A stretch of 23,161 bases of DNA from Sphaeroforma arctica JP610 (Eukaryota > Opisthokonta > Ichthyosporea > Ichthyophonida): the NCBI RefSeq assembly GCF_001186125.1, contig NW_014040407.1, positions 27,515-50,675 on the forward strand, given 5' to 3'. Each line of letters begins with the position of its first letter. Position 1 is the stretch's first letter. The notes beneath the pieces were generated by a model. That model searched no databases. It was not told the origin of the DNA and saw only the letters and a list, made by a program, of their open reading frames with translations. The translations under genes were made by a program, and so were the position numbers. This document shows, piece by piece, positions 20,876 to 23,161 of this stretch.

Positions 20876-21262
20876 TGTGGTCAAAACCGAGTTACGCTTA
20901 GCAAAGCGTGTGAAGTCTGAAATAAGTGAACTCAGTCAGAAGTGTCATTGAGAATGTCGCGCCTGCTATATTTATTAATCACGATCCTATGTGGAACGAG
21001 ATTTTCTATACCATCGGGTTATGTAAAAATACCCGTCTCTATGGTTTCGGATGAGTCATTACTTCTATCTCATTAGATTCTCTATTCCACTAGTCAGCCC
21101 GGTCCTCTGGTTCGGTCCTCAAATATTTTCCTAGGTCCGGTCCTTTGGTCCAGTCCTCAATTCCTCTCTCAGATCCGGTCCTCTGGTCCGGTCCTAAATT
21201 CCTCTCTCAGGTCCGGTCCTCATGTCCGGTCCTAAATATCCGCCTAGGATACTTTGTCCACA
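20876..21262 (-). repeat. Solo LTR (family with GGACC-rich U3), 387 bp, minus orientation
   Basis: In sense it starts TGTGGACAAAG at 21262 and ends TTTTGACCACA at 20876. It is flanked by TCGT at 20872-20875 and TCGT at 21263-21266, a 4-bp target duplication. On both sides lie Pro-rich segments of the copia remnant in the same orientation, so this is a lone LTR sitting in another element, probably left by recombination between the two LTRs of a full copy. A TGACTCA (sense) lies at 21052-21058. Confidence 0.9.
21098..21242 (-). repeat. Tandem AGGACCGGA-core repeats in solo LTR U3
   Basis: In sense, GAGGACCGGACCTGAGAGAG-like units recur about every 40 bp, and each contains two AGGACCGGA cores, with at least eight cores in total (some changed to AGGACTGGA or AGGACCGAA). 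This multi-copy block is much reduced in the 17077-17355 copy. It occupies the promoter-proximal part of the LTR and is a candidate enhancer array. Confidence 0.85.
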
Positions 21263-23161
21263 TCGTCAGTGGGGCCACTATGTATCGTGGGGGAGGTTGA
21301 GACGATTTGAGGCATGAATGATTTTGGTACAGTCGAGTGGGGGCAGACGCGGAGGCGGGGAAGAAGTCGGCGGGATTGGGCGTGTGGCAATGACAGGAGC
21401 GGAGGCCAGTGGCGAAGAGTGATGTTGTGCGATGGGAACAAAAGATGGAAGAACGACCTTAGGAACAAGCTGTGTTGTGGAGGACGAGAGTGGTAGAGAG
21501 GGGGCATTTGGGGCATGAGTCCAAGTGGCAACATCGGGCGGATGTGGTGAGATGAAATGAACTGTTTTAGTACAGTTTCTCAGGTCAGTTGCCCAATCAA
21601 TAGGTATAGTATATGAGCAGGGCGTGAAGCTGGGTGAGCATCTCTTATGATCGGAGGACTATTCAGAAAATTCGGAAAGGTAGAATAGAACGTTACGAGA
21701 GTAGAGCTTCCGCTGGGGTTTGAAACTTTGTATCAGCCAGGTGTCTGGGGGGCAGTGACCGTGAAAAAATTCGCGACCAAAAGGATCACCATATTTATGG
21801 GCGTCGGTATAGTTAATTCCTTCCTTTCTCAAATTATGATGTATCTGTAGCGAGCATTTGGAAAGCGTGGAACAGTGGTTTGAAACCATTTGTCGGCCGG
21901 TGAAGATAGAATGCCACCGGTTGATAGGTTCTCCTTTCTTATGATGCCAGCGTATGCTTTAGCGTATCCCCAGCAAACTTTGGGTTGATTAGAATCATTG
22001 AGAAGGGCACGTGTCATGTTATTTGAGGTTTCATGTTGACTTTAGATCATGCCGTTTGAATTCCGGACAATGGGGTGGTGTACGGCCGAGGTAAATATGT
22101 CATGACCGAAGCATAGCCTTAGTTTCAGCGCTCTGAAAAACGCTCGCGCCATCTGCTATATCGGTATGTGATTTACAATGTGCCGGAATTTGAAGTAGTA
22201 GTTCGAGCACATGGTCTGGTATGTTGTTGAGGTATTTTAGGTTAGGATGGAGATCATAATTTGTTCCATCGCAGATCATGTTTAGCGCGTATTTGTAGCC
22301 ATGACGGGCAGCTGGCATTGGACCTTGAATATCTATATGAAACCGTTCGGCAGGTCGACGCTATCGGAAGTTTGATGTTTTATGTTCTTTGGTCTAATAT
22401 TGGTTTCAAGGCAGGCATTACAATGCTCCGCAAACTCAGGGTATGCTTTAGCGAATGTGATGGCAGTCTGAAGTACCGAACCGGGAGTGAGGAGAGGGCC
22501 AAGGAGAGAACCGAAAGAATACACTCAAGAAGGTTTGTACATTGTAGTACTGTCGTGTTGGCAAAACGTTGCTGCGGTGTTGCGAATGGTATATGGTTGG
22601 CTTTGTAGACGTGAGATATAGAGATTCCATCATTTGGCATAGGGTCTCAGTGGAACGACAATAGCTATAGTTGTACCACATTAAACGTTAATTTTGATCC
22701 ACTCATGTGTAAGGGATCAACCCGGGTTGTCATACGCTCGCTCGTTTAAAAAATTCACCTCTTGAAATCAGCGAGATTCACCTGTCTCAGGTCCAGCGAA
22801 CCGTGAAAGTTGTCTGTTATTAGGTGAAACTAAACAATCGATTCTTGGTTTGTAATCCAGATGTGCCATAGCCTTTGACGATAACTCTGGGTCAAGTTGC
22901 CAATCTTCGGTGGTAACCGAAAGTGGTGGAAGAAACGTAAGTGTGACGCCTTTTTTTGGCCGCCATGCGGATAGTGGTTGTACGGTTAAGATGACCATTG
23001 CGTGTGTGGTATTCATCATATGTTTGGATAATGGTGGAAGGTTTGGTGATAGTATGTTGTTCAACCTGAGGTGTAGCATGTTGTGATGATGGTACAGTTT
23101 CTTGATTAGCGACTGCTGGGCTGGCGGGTTTGGGGTCAGGGGGGGGATATCTTTGTCAGAG
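21263..23161 (-). mobile_element. Ty1/copia-type remnant, upstream part (pre-integrase, integrase, linker), runs off window
   Basis: Minus-strand copia fossil extending past the right edge. From right to left: an unassigned segment at 22768-23079 that may belong to the gag/protease region, the integrase (see separate entry), and a Pro/Ser-rich segment at 21244-21534 that fits the linker before RT. The order integrase before RT distinguishes copia from Ty3. Its LTRs are not in view. Many interruptions; old. Confidence 0.7.
21800..22560 (-). pseudogene. Copia-type integrase remnant
   Basis: The minus strand shows, in order, EHCNACLETNIRPKNIKHQ (second half of the HHCC finger and its basic follow-on, about 22370-22440), GYKYALNMICDGTNYD (start of the core with its first aspartate region, about 22240-22310), and MTRALLNDSNQPKVCWGYA (about 21960-22017). 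The last corresponds to the R(A/T)LL...LP..(F)W..A stretch after the catalytic glutamate in copia integrases, followed by KWFQTTVPRFPNAR matching the conserved W-G-x-x-P region. Fossil, with several interruptions. Confidence 0.75.

Noticed and set aside
21098-21242. CRISPR-like array
   Set aside because: Repeats are short, degenerate and contiguous, without unique spacers, in an LTR of a eukaryotic genome.
17077-21262. A 4.2-kb DNA transposon with terminal inverted repeats, or a DIRS-like element with inverted ends
   Set aside because: The two inverted copies have TG..CA ends and each has its own 4-bp duplication (TCGT perfect; CAAT/CAAG near-perfect). The sequence between is copia and Ty3 scraps on opposite strands. 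Two independent solo LTRs explain this better.

Overview
The window looks like part of a repeat-rich genome of a unicellular eukaryote. One host gene has GT-AG introns, codon-like composition is confined to its exons, and most of the rest is LTR retrotransposon sequence of different ages. Nothing fixes the species. An intron-bearing carbamate kinase together with Ty3-type elements carrying a chromodomain would fit a protist such as an ichthyosporean, but that is a guess.

Layout. Positions 1-1112 are AT-rich microsatellite and non-coding sequence. Positions 1113-3037 (+) hold four 3' exons of a carbamate kinase gene; the N-terminal exons lie outside the window. About 3040-4150 has no recognisable gene. 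From about 4150 to 14405 there is a nested pair of minus-strand LTR elements. An old, badly decayed Ty3/gypsy-type element (gag at 13573-14405, protease/RT/RNase H at about 4150-7265) was split by a younger Ty3/gypsy chromovirus (7266-13572). The younger element has two 253-bp LTRs that differ at only three positions, TG/CA ends and a 4-bp target duplication (GACC).

Positions 14406-17076 have no recognised gene, only a short 28-bp minisatellite. Right of that is another retroelement graveyard: a plus-strand solo LTR (17077-17355), a plus-strand Ty3-type RT/RNase H scrap (about 17525-17900), and a minus-strand Ty1/copia remnant running from about 18800 past the right edge. A second solo LTR of the same family as the first (20876-21262, minus, TSD TCGT) interrupts the copia remnant.

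Most interesting points: (1) the young chromovirus appears to carry, between the start of its RNase H and its integrase, a DIRS-like block with the NPP signature of phage-type Dam methyltransferases, which is normally associated with tyrosine-recombinase retroelements; (2) it lacks an obvious tRNA primer site and instead has a perfect 17-nt match between its leader and its own LTR, suggesting Tf1/sushi-like self-priming; (3) the second LTR family has a U3 built from AGGACCGGA-core tandem repeats plus a conserved TGACTCA site.
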